A stretch of DNA of 64,000 bases from Neoroseomonas eburnea (GCF_018129005.1 NZ_JAAEDL010000014.1:62001-126000); one strand, 5' to 3'; counted from the stretch's first letter, positions 16,662-27,111 are shown. The notes: generated by a model from the sequence alone, not told the origin. Program-made: numbers and translations.

Positions 16662-17933
16662 ATGTCCGATTCGGCCCTGCCCCGCTGGCGCGACCGCCGC
16701 TTCCTGGTGTTGTTGGCGCTCGGCTTCTCCGCCGGCCTTCCGCTGCCGCTGACCGCCTTCACGCTGCGCCAATGGTTCTCGGAATCCGGCGTCTCGCTCG
16801 GCGCGATCGGGCTGACGGCGCTGATCGGCCTTGCCTACTCGCTGAAGTTCCTGTGGGCCCCGGTGCTCGACCACGCGGCACCGCCGCTGTTCCGGGCGCT
16901 GGGGCGACGGCGGGGGTGGCTCGCTTCGATCCAGCCGGTCCTCGCGCTCGCCATCCTTGCGCTCGGGCTGACCAACCCGGGGGCGGACGCCGCCGTCACG
17001 GTGGCAGTCGCCGTGGCCGTGGCCTTCCTTTCGGCCAGCCAGGACATCGTCATCGATGCCTACCGCATCGAGGTGCTGGAGGAGCGCGAACAGGGCTACG
17101 GCCTGGCCTGCTATGTCTGGGGCTATCGCGCGGCGCTGCTCGCCGCCGGCGGCGGCGCGCTGGCGATGGCGGAATTCGGTGGCTGGTCCTTTGCCTTCGC
17201 CGCCTGCGCGGCGATGGTCGGCGTGGGCTTCGCCGCCGTGCTCGCCGCCCCCGAACCCGGGCGCGCGCCGCCCGAGGCGCCGCCCGACTGGGCCGGCCGA
17301 CTGCGCGTCGCCATCGTTGAACCTTTCGCCGACTTCCTCAGGCGCCGCTACTGGTTCGCGATTCTTGCCTTCGTCGCCCTGTTCAAGCTGGGCGAGGCGC
17401 TGGCCGGCATCATGACGGCGCCCTTCTACCGGGAACTTGGCTTCAGCAGGCTGGAGGTGGCCTCGGTCTCCTCGGTCTTCGGCCTGTTCGCGACCCTGCT
17501 GGGGGCGCTGGCGGGCGGCTGGCTGGTGGCGCGCATCGGTACCGGCCGGGCACTGGTCCTGACCGGCATCACGCAGATGCTGTCCAACCTGATGTATGTG
17601 GCGCTGGCCCATGCCGGCCACGATATCCGCATGCTGTTCGCCCAGGTGGGGGTCGAGAACTTCACCGACGGCCTCGCCGACGCGGCCTTCGTGACCTACC
17701 TCTCGGCGCTGACCAGCCGCTCCTTCACCGCGACACAGTACGCGCTGCTGTCCTCGCTCGCCGCCGTGCCGCTTCGCACGCTCGGCGCGAGTTCCGGCTG
17801 GCTGGCGGAGATGCTGGGCTGGCCCAACTTCTTCCTGCTCACGACGGCTGCGGCGCTGCCGGCCATGGGCATCATGCTCTGGCTGCTGAAGAACCTGCCG
17901 CCGCCCCCGCCCAAGGAGACCCCGTCCGGATGA
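16662..17933 (+). CDS. ampG: AmpG-like muropeptide permease (MFS)
   Basis: A 423-residue major-facilitator protein with about 12 membrane helices. AmpG features include GFSAGLPLPLTAFTLRQW near the N-terminus, SLKFLWAPVLDH, the SASQDIVIDAYRIE motif in the first half and GVENFTDGLADAAFVTYLS in the second. AmpG imports GlcNAc-anhydromuramyl peptides for cell-wall recycling and affects beta-lactamase induction. ATG 16662 is selected because family members begin just before the RRFLVLLALGF helix. Its stop overlaps the next gene by four bases (ATGA). Confidence 0.88.
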   Translation: MSDSALPRWRDRRFLVLLALGFSAGLPLPLTAFTLRQWFSESGVSLGAIGLTALIGLAYSLKFLWAPVLDHAAPPLFRALGRRRGWLASIQPVLALAILALGLTNPGADAAVTVAVAVAVAFLSASQDIVIDAYRIEVLEEREQGYGLACYVWGYRAALLAAGGGALAMAEFGGWSFAFAACAAMVGVGFAAVLAAPEPGRAPPEAPPDWAGRLRVAIVEPFADFLRRRYWFAILAFVALFKLGEALAGIMTAPFYRELGFSRLEVASVSSVFGLFATLLGALAGGWLVARIGTGRALVLTGITQMLSNLMYVALAHAGHDIRMLFAQVGVENFTDGLADAAFVTYLSALTSRSFTATQYALLSSLAAVPLRTLGASSGWLAEMLGWPNFFLLTTAAALPAMGIMLWLLKNLPPPPPKETPSG

Positions 17934-18280
17934 GCCCCTGGATCGCCACCCCGCTGCTGCTGCTGGGGTCCAACGTGCTGATGACCTTCGCCTGGTACGG
18001 GCATCTCAAGGCGCCGCACTGGCCGCTCTGGCTCGCGATCGTCGTCTCCTGGGGCATCGCGCTGCTGGAATACTGCCTCGCGGTGCCGGCCAACCGCATC
18101 GGCTTCACGGCGGGCGCCTTCACGGGCCAGCAGCTCAAGGTCATGCAGGAAGTGATCGCGCTGTCGGTCTTCGCCGGCTTCAGCGTGCTGTTCCTGGGCG
18201 AGCCCCTGCGTTGGAACTTCGCGGCCGCGGCGGTCTGTCTCGCCGCCGCGGTCGGGTTCATCTTCCTGCCGGTGAAGTAG
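17930..18280 (+). CDS. DUF486 (DMT-superfamily) small membrane protein
   Basis: A 116-residue, four-helix membrane protein of the DUF486 family: SNVLMTFAWYGHLK and the C-terminal FLGEPLRWNFAAAAVCL blocks are diagnostic. It is thought to be related to small multidrug-resistance transporters; the substrate is unknown. It starts within the ampG stop codon (ATGA) and ends 15 bases before ald, so the three genes look co-transcribed. Confidence 0.85.
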   Translation: MSPWIATPLLLLGSNVLMTFAWYGHLKAPHWPLWLAIVVSWGIALLEYCLAVPANRIGFTAGAFTGQQLKVMQEVIALSVFAGFSVLFLGEPLRWNFAAAAVCLAAAVGFIFLPVK

Positions 18281-18295
18281 CCAGAGGAGGCCAGC

Positions 18296-19402
18296 ATGCG
18301 CGTCGGCGTACCCAAGGAAGTGAAGGTCCACGAGTACCGCGTGGGCCTGGTGCCCGGGTCGGTACGGGAACTGGTGCTGCAGGGCCACGAGGTGGTGGTC
18401 GAGACCGGCGCCGGCGCCGCCATCGGCTTCCCGGACGAGGCTTACCTCGCCGCCGGCGCGCGCATCGCCCCCGACGCGGCGACGGTCTTCGCCGAGGCTG
18501 GGCTGATCGTGAAGGTGAAGGAACCGCAGCCCTTCGAATGGGCGCGGCTGAAGCCCGACCAGGTGCTGTTCACCTACCTGCACCTCGCCCCCGACCCGGA
18601 GCAGACCCGCGGGCTGATGCAGTCCGGCTGCACCGCCATCGCCTACGAGACCGTCACCGACGCGCAGGGCGGCCTGCCGCTGCTCGCGCCGATGAGCGAG
18701 GTGGCCGGCCGCATGGCCGTCCAGGTCGGTGCCCGCTGCCTGGAGAAGGAGGCCGGCGGCGCGGGCATCCTGCTCTCCGGCGTGCCGGGAGTGCCCTCGG
18801 GCCGCGTCGCCATCATCGGCGGCGGCGTGGTCGGGTCGAACGCCGCACGCATCGCCGCGGGCATGCGAGCCCATGTCACGGTGCTCGACCGCAACCCGCG
18901 GGTGCTCAATGCGCTCGATGTCGAGTTCAACGGCATGGTCGACACGCTCTTCGCCACGCGCGACGCGGTGGAGCGTACCGTGCTCGACGCCGACCTGGTG
19001 ATCGGCGCGGTGCTGGTGCCGGGGGCGGCCGCCCCGCGGCTCGTCAGCCGGGAGACAGTCGCGCGCATGCGTCCGGGCAGCGTCATGGTGGATGTCGCGA
19101 TCGATCAGGGCGGCTGCTTCGAAACCTCCCGCCCCACCACCCATGCCGCGCCGACCTATGTGGTGGACGGCGTGGTGCATTACTGCGTGACGAACATGCC
19201 CGGGGCGGTCGCGCGCACCAGCGCGGTCGCGCTCAACAACGCGACCCTGCCCTTCACCCTGCAGATCGCCGAGAAGGGCTGGAAGCGCGCGACGGCGGAG
19301 AACCCGCACCTTGCCGCCGGCGTCAACGTGCAGGGCGGTGCGGTGACGCATCCGGCGGTCGCGGCCGCACTGGGGCTGCCCTGCGTGCCGCTTGCGGCGT
19401 GA
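18296..19402 (+). CDS. ald: Alanine dehydrogenase
   Basis: A 368-residue NAD-dependent alanine dehydrogenase (L-alanine to pyruvate plus ammonia, reversible). It has the N-terminal [20 protein letters not shown], the substrate region FTYLHLAPD, the Rossmann glycine motif [12 protein letters not shown] (about residues 178-189), and the C-terminal [23 protein letters not shown] block. Length equals the family norm. An AGAGGAGG ribosome-binding site precedes ATG 18296. Following ampG, it may serve in use of alanine released from recycled peptidoglycan, which is an inference from position only. Confidence 0.94.
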   Translation: MRVGVPKEVKVHEYRVGLVPGSVRELVLQGHEVVVETGAGAAIGFPDEAYLAAGARIAPDAATVFAEAGLIVKVKEPQPFEWARLKPDQVLFTYLHLAPDPEQTRGLMQSGCTAIAYETVTDAQGGLPLLAPMSEVAGRMAVQVGARCLEKEAGGAGILLSGVPGVPSGRVAIIGGGVVGSNAARIAAGMRAHVTVLDRNPRVLNALDVEFNGMVDTLFATRDAVERTVLDADLVIGAVLVPGAAAPRLVSRETVARMRPGSVMVDVAIDQGGCFETSRPTTHAAPTYVVDGVVHYCVTNMPGAVARTSAVALNNATLPFTLQIAEKGWKRATAENPHLAAGVNVQGGAVTHPAVAAALGLPCVPLAA

Positions 19403-19439
19403 ATCCCGAGGCCCGGCCGGATCTCGGCCGACGGCGGCG

Positions 19440-19812
19440 CCAGCCCTCATGGACGGTTCCCCGCGCGATGCGGCCGTCGCGCGTGGCAAAGAGGCGCACA
19501 GACGAAGCTCCACCTGGCCGCCCGCGGGCAGCGGCGCATTCGCCACGCCTTCCCGGGTCAGGCGAAAGCGCACCGTGCAATCGTCCGCCACCTGCTCGGC
19601 GGTGGCGAAGCGCGTGCCGGGCGGTGATTCCGAGCTCCGCCATGGCGCCGAACCTGGCGCGGCAGTTCGCCCCGATCGCCGCTTTGCTGGTCAGCGTGAT
19701 GCCGCGCGCAGGCGTCTCCAGCACCACCTCGTCGGATCACTGCGTCGGGGGCGCCGGCCTCGTCGCTGATATGCGAGGCGACCACCGCAAGATTGCGGGC
19801 GATCGCGTCCAT
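19440..19812 (-). pseudogene. Possible frameshifted gene remnant
   Basis: The 482-bp gap between ald and the MarR gene has no intact gene, but the minus strand holds three protein-like pieces in successive frames: MDAIARNLAVVASHISDEAG from 19812, then VLETPARGITLTSKAAIGA around 19725-19610, then VRFRLTREGVANAPLPAGGQ below 19591. Read together they could be one small broken gene divergent from the MarR regulator. I do not recognise the family. Confidence 0.35.
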
Positions 19813-19884
19813 GTCGGCATCATTTTGTCATATGATTTGACTATTGCTCGACAGAGAGACTGACGATCTGTCAAGAATGGGGGC

Positions 19885-20334
19885 ATGGAGACGCGCCCCG
19901 TGACCGAGCAGCGCCGCACCCTTGGTGCCCTCCTCCGCCTGCCCCATGATGCCCTCCAGCGGGAGATCTACGGCAGCCTCGCCGCCCGCGGCTTTCCCGA
20001 GATCCGCCCGGCGCATTCCGCGGTCTTCCGGCATATCGGGCTGCACGGGTCGCGGCTGACGACGCTCGCCGAGCGCGCCGGCATGACCAAGCAATCCATG
20101 GCCTATCTGGTGGATGGCCTTGCCGCGGCCGGGCATGTCACCAGCACGCCCGACCCGGATGATGGCCGGGCGCGGATCGTGCGGCTGACGCCGAAGGGGG
20201 AACGCGTGCTGGCGGAGTTGCTTGCCCTCAGCGCCGAGGCCGAGGCCCGCGTCGCGGCGCGCATCGGCGATCGGCGCGCCGCCAGGTTGCGCCGCTACCT
20301 CGAGCAATGGGTGGCGGCGCTGGAGGCGGGGTAG
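19885..20334 (+). CDS. MarR-family transcriptional regulator
   Basis: A 149-residue winged-helix regulator. The HTH region is LTTLAERAGMTKQSMAYLVDGLAAAG (about residues 53-78), followed by the MarR wing TPDPDDGRARIVRLTPKGERVL. Ligand and targets are unknown. The short inverted repeat GTCA-N7-TGAC at 19827-19841 in an AT-rich stretch is a possible autoregulatory site. The gene on the other side of that site appears decayed (19440-19812), so the regulator may have lost its neighbouring target. Confidence 0.82.
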   Translation: METRPVTEQRRTLGALLRLPHDALQREIYGSLAARGFPEIRPAHSAVFRHIGLHGSRLTTLAERAGMTKQSMAYLVDGLAAAGHVTSTPDPDDGRARIVRLTPKGERVLAELLALSAEAEARVAARIGDRRAARLRRYLEQWVAALEAG

Positions 20335-20363
20335 GCGCCATGCCGCGGAAAGGTTGCCCGGTA

Positions 20364-22037
20364 TCAGGCGCCGATCCCGAGCGCGGGCAACTTCATGCCC
20401 ATCCGTTTCGCGTGCTCGATGGCGATGTCGTAGCCGGCATCGGCATGGCGCATCACGCCGGTGCCGGGATCGTTCCACAGCACGCGGGCCAGGCGCTTCG
20501 CCGCGGCTTCCGTGCCGTCCGCCACGATCACCACGCCGGCATGCTGGGAGAAGCCCATGCCGACCCCGCCGCCATGGTGCAGCGACACCCAGGTCGCGCC
20601 CGAAGCCGTGTTCAGCAGCGCATTCAGCAGCGGCCAGTCGGAGACGGCGTCCGAGCCGTCCTTCATCGCCTCCGTCTCCCGGTTGGGCGAGGCGACGGAG
20701 CCTGAATCGAGATGGTCGCGCCCGATGACGATCGGCGCCTTCAACTCACCCGTCGCCACCATCTCGTTGAAGGCGAGACCCAGACGGTGCCGGTCGCCCA
20801 GGCCCACCCAGCAGATCCGCGCCGGCAGGCCCTGGAAGGAGATGCGCTTGCCCGCCATGTCGAGCCAGGTGTGCAGATGCGCATCATCCGGCAGCAGTTC
20901 GCGCACCTTCGCATCCGTCCGCGCGATGTCCTCCGGGTCGCCGGACAGCGCCGCCCAGCGGAACGGCCCGATGCCGCGGCAGAAGAGCGGGCGGATATAG
21001 GCCGGCACGAAGCCCGGGAAGTCGAAGGCGTGCTCGACGCCCATCTCCAGAGCCATCTGGCGGATGTTGTTGCCGTAGTCGAGCGTCGGGATGCCGGCGC
21101 CGTGGAAGCCGAGCATCGCTTCCACATGCACGGCCATCGACCGCTTGGCCGCAAGCACCGTGCCGGCCGGGTCGCGTTCCCGCCGCTCCTCCCATTCGGC
21201 CAGCGTCCAGCCGGCGGGCAGGTAGCCGTTCAGCGGATCATGCGCGCTGGTCTGGTCGGTGACCGCATCGGGACGGATGCCGCGGCGCAGGATCTCCGGA
21301 AACACCTCCGCCGCATTGCCGAGCAGGCCGACGGAAATGGCACGGCCTTCGCGCTTCGCCTTGTCGATCATCGCGAGCGCCTGGTCCAGCGTCTCGGCCT
21401 TCGCATCGAGGTAGCGCGTGCGCAGGCGCATCTCGATCCGGCTCGGCTGGCATTCCACCGCGATCATCGACGCCCCGGCCATGGTCGCCGCCAGCGGCTG
21501 CGCACCGCCCATGCCGCCGAGGCCGCCGGTCAGGATCCACCTGCCCGCGAGGCTGCCGCCGTAGTGCTGGCGGCCGACCTCGGCGAAGGTCTCGTAGGTG
21601 CCCTGCACGATTCCCTGGCTGCCGATGTAGATCCACGACCCGGCCGTCATCTGGCCGTACATCATCAGGCCGCGGCGATCGAGCTCATGGAACTTCTCCC
21701 AGGTCGCCCAGTGCGGCACCAGGTTGGAGTTCGCGATCAGCACGCGCGGGGAATCCGCCGTGGTGCGGAAGATGCCCACGGGCTTGCCGGACTGGATCAG
21801 CAGCGTCTCCTCCGGCTCCAGGCCTTTCAGCGAGGACACGATGCGGTCGAAGGCATCCCAGTCGCGCGCGGCACGGCCGATGCCGCCATAGACGACGAGC
21901 TCGTCGGGCTTCTCGGCGACCTCGGGGTCGAGGTTGTTCATCAGCATGCGCATCGCCGCCTCCGCGCCCCAGCTCTGGCAGATGGGGAGAGGGCCACGCG
22001 GGGCGGTGACGATGCGGGAATTGGCGATGCGGCTCAT
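20364..22037 (-). CDS. hutU: Urocanate hydratase
   Basis: A 557-residue urocanase, the second step of histidine degradation (urocanate to 4-imidazolone-5-propionate) using tightly bound NAD+. Clear blocks include the glycine-rich [28 protein letters not shown], and the active-site region [20 protein letters not shown] with the conserved Cys. Length matches the family. ATG 22037 is chosen because [15 protein letters not shown] is the usual start. It is the last gene of hutI-hutH-hutU, separated from hutH by a 196-bp insertion of two head-to-head palindromic repeats. Confidence 0.96.
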   Translation of the reverse strand: MSRIANSRIVTAPRGPLPICQSWGAEAAMRMLMNNLDPEVAEKPDELVVYGGIGRAARDWDAFDRIVSSLKGLEPEETLLIQSGKPVGIFRTTADSPRVLIANSNLVPHWATWEKFHELDRRGLMMYGQMTAGSWIYIGSQGIVQGTYETFAEVGRQHYGGSLAGRWILTGGLGGMGGAQPLAATMAGASMIAVECQPSRIEMRLRTRYLDAKAETLDQALAMIDKAKREGRAISVGLLGNAAEVFPEILRRGIRPDAVTDQTSAHDPLNGYLPAGWTLAEWEERRERDPAGTVLAAKRSMAVHVEAMLGFHGAGIPTLDYGNNIRQMALEMGVEHAFDFPGFVPAYIRPLFCRGIGPFRWAALSGDPEDIARTDAKVRELLPDDAHLHTWLDMAGKRISFQGLPARICWVGLGDRHRLGLAFNEMVATGELKAPIVIGRDHLDSGSVASPNRETEAMKDGSDAVSDWPLLNALLNTASGATWVSLHHGGGVGMGFSQHAGVVIVADGTEAAAKRLARVLWNDPGTGVMRHADAGYDIAIEHAKRMGMKLPALGIGA

Positions 22038-22065
22038 GGCTGGACCTTCCTCGATGCGGGCGATT

Positions 22066-22231
22066 GGAGGGGCTCTGCCCCTCCAAGCCACCCCGCCAAA
22101 GGCCGAAAGGCCTTTGGAAACCTCGACCTGGTACTGGGCGCGACTGTCGTGCCGGTGCGCGCAAGGTGACGGTTTCCAAAGGCCTTTCGGCCTTCGGTGG
22201 GGTGAGCGCGCGAGGGGCGACGCCCCTCTCG
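22066..22231. repeat. Two inverted copies of the composite palindromic repeat between hutH and hutU
   Basis: Copy A (22066-22122) carries GGAGGGGC...GCCCCTCC and the CCAAAGGC...GCCTTTGG core in reverse order; copy B (22171-22231) carries the core and the GAGGGGCG...CGCCCCTC palindrome in forward order. They are mirror images around about 48 bp and lie inside a biosynthetically coupled operon. Confidence 0.7.
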
Positions 22232-22233
22232 AA

Positions 22234-23751
22234 TCACGTCGCGACGCCGGGCAGCGCCACCCCGGCGGCCGCGGCCAATGCGCCCTGGTTCACGATCTCC
22301 GTCGCCGCCGCGATATCCGGCGCGAGGAACCGGTCCGCGAGCAACGGCGCGATGCGCCTGCGCAACGCCGCGTGCACGGCTTCGAGCGGTGCTGAGGAGG
22401 CGAGCGGCCGGCGGTGCTCCAGCGCTTCCGCTGCCGCCAGCGCCTCGATCCCGATGATGGACGCGGCGTTCGCCGCCATCTCCAGCAGCCGGTACGCGGC
22501 ATGCGTCGCCATCGAGACATGGTCCTCCTGGTTGGCGGAGGTCGGCAGCGAATCCACGCTCGCGGGTGCCGCGCGCTGCTTGTTCTCCGACGCCAGCGCC
22601 GCCGCCGTGACCTGCGCGATCATCAGCCCCGAATTCAGCCCCGCGTCGCGCGCGAGGAAGGCGGGCAGGCCGCTCATCGCCGGGTCGACCAGCAGGGCGA
22701 TGCGGCGTTCGGAGAGGCTGCCGATCTCGGCGAGCGCGATGGCGATCTGGTCCGCGGCGAAGGCGACCGGCTCCGCATGGAAGTTCCCGCCGGAGACGAT
22801 GCTGCCGTCCTCCAGCACCAGGGGGTTGTCGGTGACGGCGTTGGCCTCGATCTCCAGCGTGCGCGCCGCGAAGCGCAGCATGTCGAGCACCGCGCCCATC
22901 ACCTGCGGCTGGCAGCGCAGCGAATAGGGGTCCTGGACGCGGTCATCGCCGAGGCGATGGCTTTCCCGGATCGGGCTGCCGGCCAGCAGCCCGCGCAGCG
23001 CCTCGGCGACCTCCGCCTGGCCGGCATGGCCGCGCAACGCGTGGATGCGCGCATCGAAGGGCGTGTCCGACCCGCGCAGGGCATCCACGGTCATCGCACC
23101 GGCGACGAGCGCGGCACGGAAGACGCGCTCAGCGGCGAAGAGGCCAGCCAGGGCAATCGCCGTCGAGACCTGGGTTCCGTTGATCAGGCCGAGTCCTTCC
23201 TTCGGCCCGAGCGTGACGGGCGCGAGGCCGGCCGCGCGCAGCGCCTCGGCGGCCGGCATGCCGGGCAGCGCGTCGCCCTCGCCCAGCATCGCCGCCGTCA
23301 TGTGCGCGAGCGGCGCCAGGTCGCCCGAAGCGCCGACCGAGCCCTTCGCCGGGATCACCGGCAGCACGCCCTTGGCACGCATGGCTTCGATCAGCGCCAC
23401 GACGTCCCATCGCACGCCGGAGGCGCCACGGCCGAGGCTGGCCGCCTTCATCGCCATGATCAGCCGCACGATGTGTGCCGGCAGGGGTGCGCCGACGCCG
23501 CAGGCATGGGACAGGATCAGGTTCCGCTGCAGCGTCGCGAGATCACCATCGCCGATACGCACGGAAGCCAGCTTGCCGAAGCCGGTATTGACGCCGTAGG
23601 CCGTCTCGCCCGCTGCGATGACGCGCGCCACCGCCGCCGCACCGCGATCCACCGCATCCCGAGCGGCGGGGTCGAGCGGCAAGGCGGCACCATCGAGAAT
23701 CGCACCCCAGGCGGAAAGCGGCACCGCCCCCGGCGTCAGCATCGCGCTCAT
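22234..23751 (-). CDS. hutH: Histidine ammonia-lyase
   Basis: A 505-residue lyase that removes ammonia from histidine to give trans-urocanate. The Ala-Ser-Gly triad that cyclises to the MIO cofactor is in [14 protein letters not shown] (about residue 143). [26 protein letters not shown] and [14 protein letters not shown] are further family signatures. ATG 23751 overlaps the hutI stop by four bases (ATGA); an alternative Met lies three codons later. Part of the HutC-controlled leftward operon. Confidence 0.96.
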   Translation of the reverse strand: MSAMLTPGAVPLSAWGAILDGAALPLDPAARDAVDRGAAAVARVIAAGETAYGVNTGFGKLASVRIGDGDLATLQRNLILSHACGVGAPLPAHIVRLIMAMKAASLGRGASGVRWDVVALIEAMRAKGVLPVIPAKGSVGASGDLAPLAHMTAAMLGEGDALPGMPAAEALRAAGLAPVTLGPKEGLGLINGTQVSTAIALAGLFAAERVFRAALVAGAMTVDALRGSDTPFDARIHALRGHAGQAEVAEALRGLLAGSPIRESHRLGDDRVQDPYSLRCQPQVMGAVLDMLRFAARTLEIEANAVTDNPLVLEDGSIVSGGNFHAEPVAFAADQIAIALAEIGSLSERRIALLVDPAMSGLPAFLARDAGLNSGLMIAQVTAAALASENKQRAAPASVDSLPTSANQEDHVSMATHAAYRLLEMAANAASIIGIEALAAAEALEHRRPLASSAPLEAVHAALRRRIAPLLADRFLAPDIAAATEIVNQGALAAAAGVALPGVAT

Positions 23752-24959
23752 GCGCGCACTCCGTTGTGAAGGCGCATGAAAAGCGGCGAGGGGCCGATCT
23801 GCGCGACGAGCTCGGACAGCGTGTCCACCGACCACACGGCAAGGTCGGCATCCTTGCCGGCCTCGATACTGCCGATGCGCTCCGCGCGGCCGAGGGCGCG
23901 CGCGGCCTCGATGGTGAAGCCGCGCAGCACTTCGTCCACCGTCATGCCGAACAGCACGCAGGCCAGCGTAGCGGCCACGCGCGGCGATGCGATGGGCGAG
24001 GAGCCGGGATTGAGGTCCGTCGCCACCGCCATGCGCGTCCCGGCGGCGCGGAAGGCCGCGATGGGCGGCTTGCGCGTCTCGTTCAGCATCAGGAAGGCGC
24101 CGGGCAGCAGCACGGCGACGGTGCCGGCGCGCGCCATGGCCGCCGCACCGTCCGCATTGGTGTATTCGAGGTGATCGGCCGACAGCGCTCCATGCGCTGC
24201 GGCGAGCGCGGCGCCGCCACCGTCGCTCAACTGGTCGGCGTGCGACTTCACCGGCAGGCCGGCGGCGCGCGCCGCGACGAAGACGCGCTTGCATTCCTCG
24301 GCGCGGAAGGCGATGCCTTCCTGGAACACATCCACCGCATCGGCGAGACCTTCGGCAGCGATGCGCGGGATCATCCGCTCGCAGACCAGGTCGAGATAGG
24401 CGGCACGATCCCCGCCCGGCGGTACCGCATGCGCGCCGAGATAGGTGGCGGCGACGGATACGGGCCGCGCTTCCGCCAGCCGCCGCGCGACGCGGAGCTG
24501 GCGCAGCTCCGTCTCCTCATCCAGCCCGTAGCCGGACTTGATCTCGACGGTGGTGACACCTTCGGCCAGCAGCGCGTCCAGGCGTTTCACCGACGCCGCC
24601 AGAAGCGCCGCCTCCTCCGCCGCGCGGGTGGCGCGCACCGTCGCCGCGATGCCGCCGCCGGACCGTGCGATGTCGGCATAGGATTCGCCCGCCAGCCGCC
24701 GCGCGAACTCGTCCGCGCGATTGCCGGCGAAGACGAGATGCGTGTGGCAATCCACCAGCCCGGGCGTCACCCAGCGGCCGGCGCAATCGAACCGCTCCGC
24801 TGCCGCGATCTCCGGCGCCTCCGCACGCGGCCCGGCCCAGGCGATGCGCCCGGCAGCGACCGCGATCATCCCATTCTCCACCACGCCGAGCCCGGCCGGC
24901 CCCGCCATGGTGGCGAGCCTTGCCCCGGTCAGCAGCAGATCGGCCGTCAGTGCCGCCAC
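23748..24959 (-). CDS. hutI: Imidazolonepropionase
   Basis: A 403-residue amidohydrolase that opens the imidazolone ring to N-formimidoyl-L-glutamate. Metal-binding motifs are [13 protein letters not shown] (about residues 72-84), [12 protein letters not shown] and the [10 protein letters not shown] segment. Size matches the family. First gene of the leftward hut operon; its start faces hutF across 86 bp that contain the HutC operator. Confidence 0.95.
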   Translation of the reverse strand: MAALTADLLLTGARLATMAGPAGLGVVENGMIAVAAGRIAWAGPRAEAPEIAAAERFDCAGRWVTPGLVDCHTHLVFAGNRADEFARRLAGESYADIARSGGGIAATVRATRAAEEAALLAASVKRLDALLAEGVTTVEIKSGYGLDEETELRQLRVARRLAEARPVSVAATYLGAHAVPPGGDRAAYLDLVCERMIPRIAAEGLADAVDVFQEGIAFRAEECKRVFVAARAAGLPVKSHADQLSDGGGAALAAAHGALSADHLEYTNADGAAAMARAGTVAVLLPGAFLMLNETRKPPIAAFRAAGTRMAVATDLNPGSSPIASPRVAATLACVLFGMTVDEVLRGFTIEAARALGRAERIGSIEAGKDADLAVWSVDTLSELVAQIGPSPLFMRLHNGVRA

Positions 24960-25010
24960 GTCCCGCAGCTCCCGCTTTTCTGTGCTGGCCAGGCACGGCC
25001 AGCGGAGTTA

Positions 25011-25022
25011 TTGTATAGACAT
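25011..25022. promoter_or_regulatory. HutC-type (GntR) operator
   Basis: TTGTATAGACAT contains GTATAGAC, which fits the published HutC-subfamily consensus GTMTAKAC. It lies in an AT-rich patch between the divergent hutI (24959) and hutF (25046) starts, and hutC itself is in the rightward operon. One site could control both transcripts; urocanate is the usual inducer. Confidence 0.7.
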
Positions 25023-25045
25023 TATTTTGCTCCGGAGCCACACCG

Positions 25046-26395
25046 ATGCGCAAGCTCGTTTTTTCCGAGGCCCTGCTGCCCGAAGGATGGCGGCGCGACG
25101 TGCGCGTGGAACTGGACGCCGAAGGCCGCATCGCCGCGGTGGTGCCGGATTCCGAACCGGGCCGCTTCATCGCCGTGCCCGGCCTGCCCAACCTGCATTC
25201 CCATGCCTTCCAGCGCGGCATGGCCGGGCTGACGGAGCACGCCGGCGAGTCCGAGGATTCCTTCTGGACCTGGCGCGAGCTGATGTACCGCTTCCTCGCC
25301 CACCTCACGCCCGGGGATGTCGAGGCGATCGCGACGCTCGCCTATGCGGAAATGCTGGAGGCCGGCTTCACCCGCGTCGGCGAATTCCACTACCTGCACC
25401 ATGCGGCGGACGGCGCGCCGCACGCGGACCGCGCGGAGATGGCCGCGCGCATCGCGTCCGCGGCGGACGCCACCGGCATCAACCTGACCCTGCTGCCGTG
25501 CTTTTACGCGCATGGCGAGATCGGCGGCGCGCCGCCCGTTCCGGGGCAGCGGCGCTTCCTGAACGACCTCGATGGCTATGCGAGTCTCGTCGAGGGCAGC
25601 CGTCGCGCCATCGCGGACCTGCCCGGCGCCGCCTTCGGCCTCGCGCCGCATTCCCTGCGGGCGGCGACGATCGAGGAGATCCGCGTCGTCGCCGCCATGG
25701 CACGCCCCGGCGAGCCGCTGCACATCCACGCCGCCGAGCAGGTGAAGGAAGTCGAGGCCTCGGTCCGCATCCTCGGCCGGCCGCCCATCGCGGCGCTGCT
25801 CGAAGCCGGGCTGATCGACCCGCGCTGGTGCCTGATCCACGCCACCCACGGGACCGAGCCGGAACTCGCGCGCGTGGCCGAAGCGGGCGCGGTGGTCGGT
25901 CTCTGCCCGGTGACGGAAAGCAATCTCGGCGACGGCATCTTCCCCGCCGTGGCCTATCGCGCCGCCGGCGGGCGCTTCGGCGTCGGCACCGATTCCAACG
26001 TTCTCATCTCGGCGACGGCCGAGCTGCGCACGCTCGAATACTCCCAGCGCCTGACGAGGCGCACGCGCAATGCGCTTGCCCCGCGCGGCGGTTCGACGGG
26101 GCGTGCCTTGTGGCAGGCCGCGGTGGAAGGCGGCGCGCAGGCGCTCGCCGCGGGGCCCGCCGGAATCGTCCGCGGCGCCTACGCCGATTTCGTGCTGCTC
26201 GACCCCACCCACCCCGTCTTCGCGGCGCGCGAAGGGGACCGGCGCCTCGACAGCCTGCTGTTCGCGTCCCGCGGCGGCGCGATCCGCGAGGTCTGGGTGC
26301 GCGGCGCCCGCGTCGTCGAGGACGGCATCCATCCCCTGCGCGCGGCGGCGGAACGGCGCGTCGGCGCCGTGCTCGCCCGTATCCTCGCGGCATGA
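25046..26395 (+). CDS. hutF: Formimidoylglutamate deiminase
   Basis: A 449-residue amidohydrolase that converts N-formimidoyl-L-glutamate to N-formyl-L-glutamate plus ammonia, which defines the five-step histidine route. Motifs: metal site LPNLHSHAFQRGMAG (about residues 51-65), HIHAAEQVKEVEA (about 230) and GLCPVTESNLGDGIFP (about 291). ATG 25046 is 34 bp after the HutC operator. It overlaps hutC by four bases (ATGA). The final deformylase (HutG) is not in the window. Confidence 0.95.
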   Translation: MRKLVFSEALLPEGWRRDVRVELDAEGRIAAVVPDSEPGRFIAVPGLPNLHSHAFQRGMAGLTEHAGESEDSFWTWRELMYRFLAHLTPGDVEAIATLAYAEMLEAGFTRVGEFHYLHHAADGAPHADRAEMAARIASAADATGINLTLLPCFYAHGEIGGAPPVPGQRRFLNDLDGYASLVEGSRRAIADLPGAAFGLAPHSLRAATIEEIRVVAAMARPGEPLHIHAAEQVKEVEASVRILGRPPIAALLEAGLIDPRWCLIHATHGTEPELARVAEAGAVVGLCPVTESNLGDGIFPAVAYRAAGGRFGVGTDSNVLISATAELRTLEYSQRLTRRTRNALAPRGGSTGRALWQAAVEGGAQALAAGPAGIVRGAYADFVLLDPTHPVFAAREGDRRLDSLLFASRGGAIREVWVRGARVVEDGIHPLRAAAERRVGAVLARILAA

Positions 26396-27111
26396 GCGCC
26401 TTCACCCTCGACGGCGAGGGCCCGCTGCACGGCCAGATCCGCCGCGCGTTGAGCGGCGCCATCCTGACGGGCCGCATCCCGCCCGGCGGCCGCATCCCGC
26501 CGGAGAGCGAACTGATGACGCTGTTCGGTGCCTCCCGCATGACGGTTCACCGCGCGCTGGCGGCGCTGGCGGCGGAAGGCCTGGTGCGCCGCAACCGCCG
26601 CGCCGGCACGGTCGCGAGCCCGGAGGCACGCGGTCGCGCCGTGTTCGAGATCTGGGACATCGGCGCCGAGATCCGCGCCGCCGGCCATGCGCACCGCTTC
26701 GAGATCCTCTCGCGGGCCGTCCGCCAGGCCGGCGACGACGAGCTCGACCTGCCCGCCGCCGCGCGGCTGCTCGACATCGCGACGCGCCATCTTTCGGACG
26801 GCGCGCCGATGCAGGTGGAGGAACGGCTGATCAACCTCGCCGCCGCGCCGGCCGCCGCGGAGGAGCCCTTCGCCGCGACGCCGCCCGGCCGCTGGCTGCT
26901 CGACCACATCCCCTGGACCGAGGCCGAGCATGCGATCCGCGCCGTCGCCGCCCCGGCGCGCGTTGCCCGGCTGCTCGGGATGAAGGCAGGCGATGCGGCG
27001 CTGGTGGTCGAACGCCGCACCTGGAACGGCAGCGTACCGGTCACCTTCGCGCGGCTGTGGCATCCGGGCGATCGCCACCGCCTGGTCGGGCGTTTCTCGG
27101 CCGGGGGCTGA
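26392..27111 (+). CDS. hutC: Histidine utilisation repressor HutC (GntR family)
   Basis: A 239-residue GntR/HutC regulator: N-terminal winged helix (GPLHGQIRRALSGAILTGRI, PPESELMTLFGASRMTVHRAL) and a C-terminal UTRA ligand-binding domain ending in VTFARLWHPGDRHRLVGRFS. HutC binds urocanate and releases the hut operator. ATG 26392 sits in the hutF stop (ATGA), so repressor and enzyme are co-translated and the repressor is autoregulated through the site at 25011. Confidence 0.93.
   Translation: MSAFTLDGEGPLHGQIRRALSGAILTGRIPPGGRIPPESELMTLFGASRMTVHRALAALAAEGLVRRNRRAGTVASPEARGRAVFEIWDIGAEIRAAGHAHRFEILSRAVRQAGDDELDLPAAARLLDIATRHLSDGAPMQVEERLINLAAAPAAAEEPFAATPPGRWLLDHIPWTEAEHAIRAVAAPARVARLLGMKAGDAALVVERRTWNGSVPVTFARLWHPGDRHRLVGRFSAGG

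Noticed and set aside
13689..20334. Large genomic island from the tRNA to the MarR gene
   Set aside because: Beyond about 14700 the genes are GC-rich housekeeping types (aqpZ, ampG, ald) with normal codon bias; only the first kilobase looks foreign.
22234..24294. 686-codon version of hutH
   Set aside because: The extra N-terminal part is hutI read in another frame; family length and the ATGA overlap fix the start at 23751.
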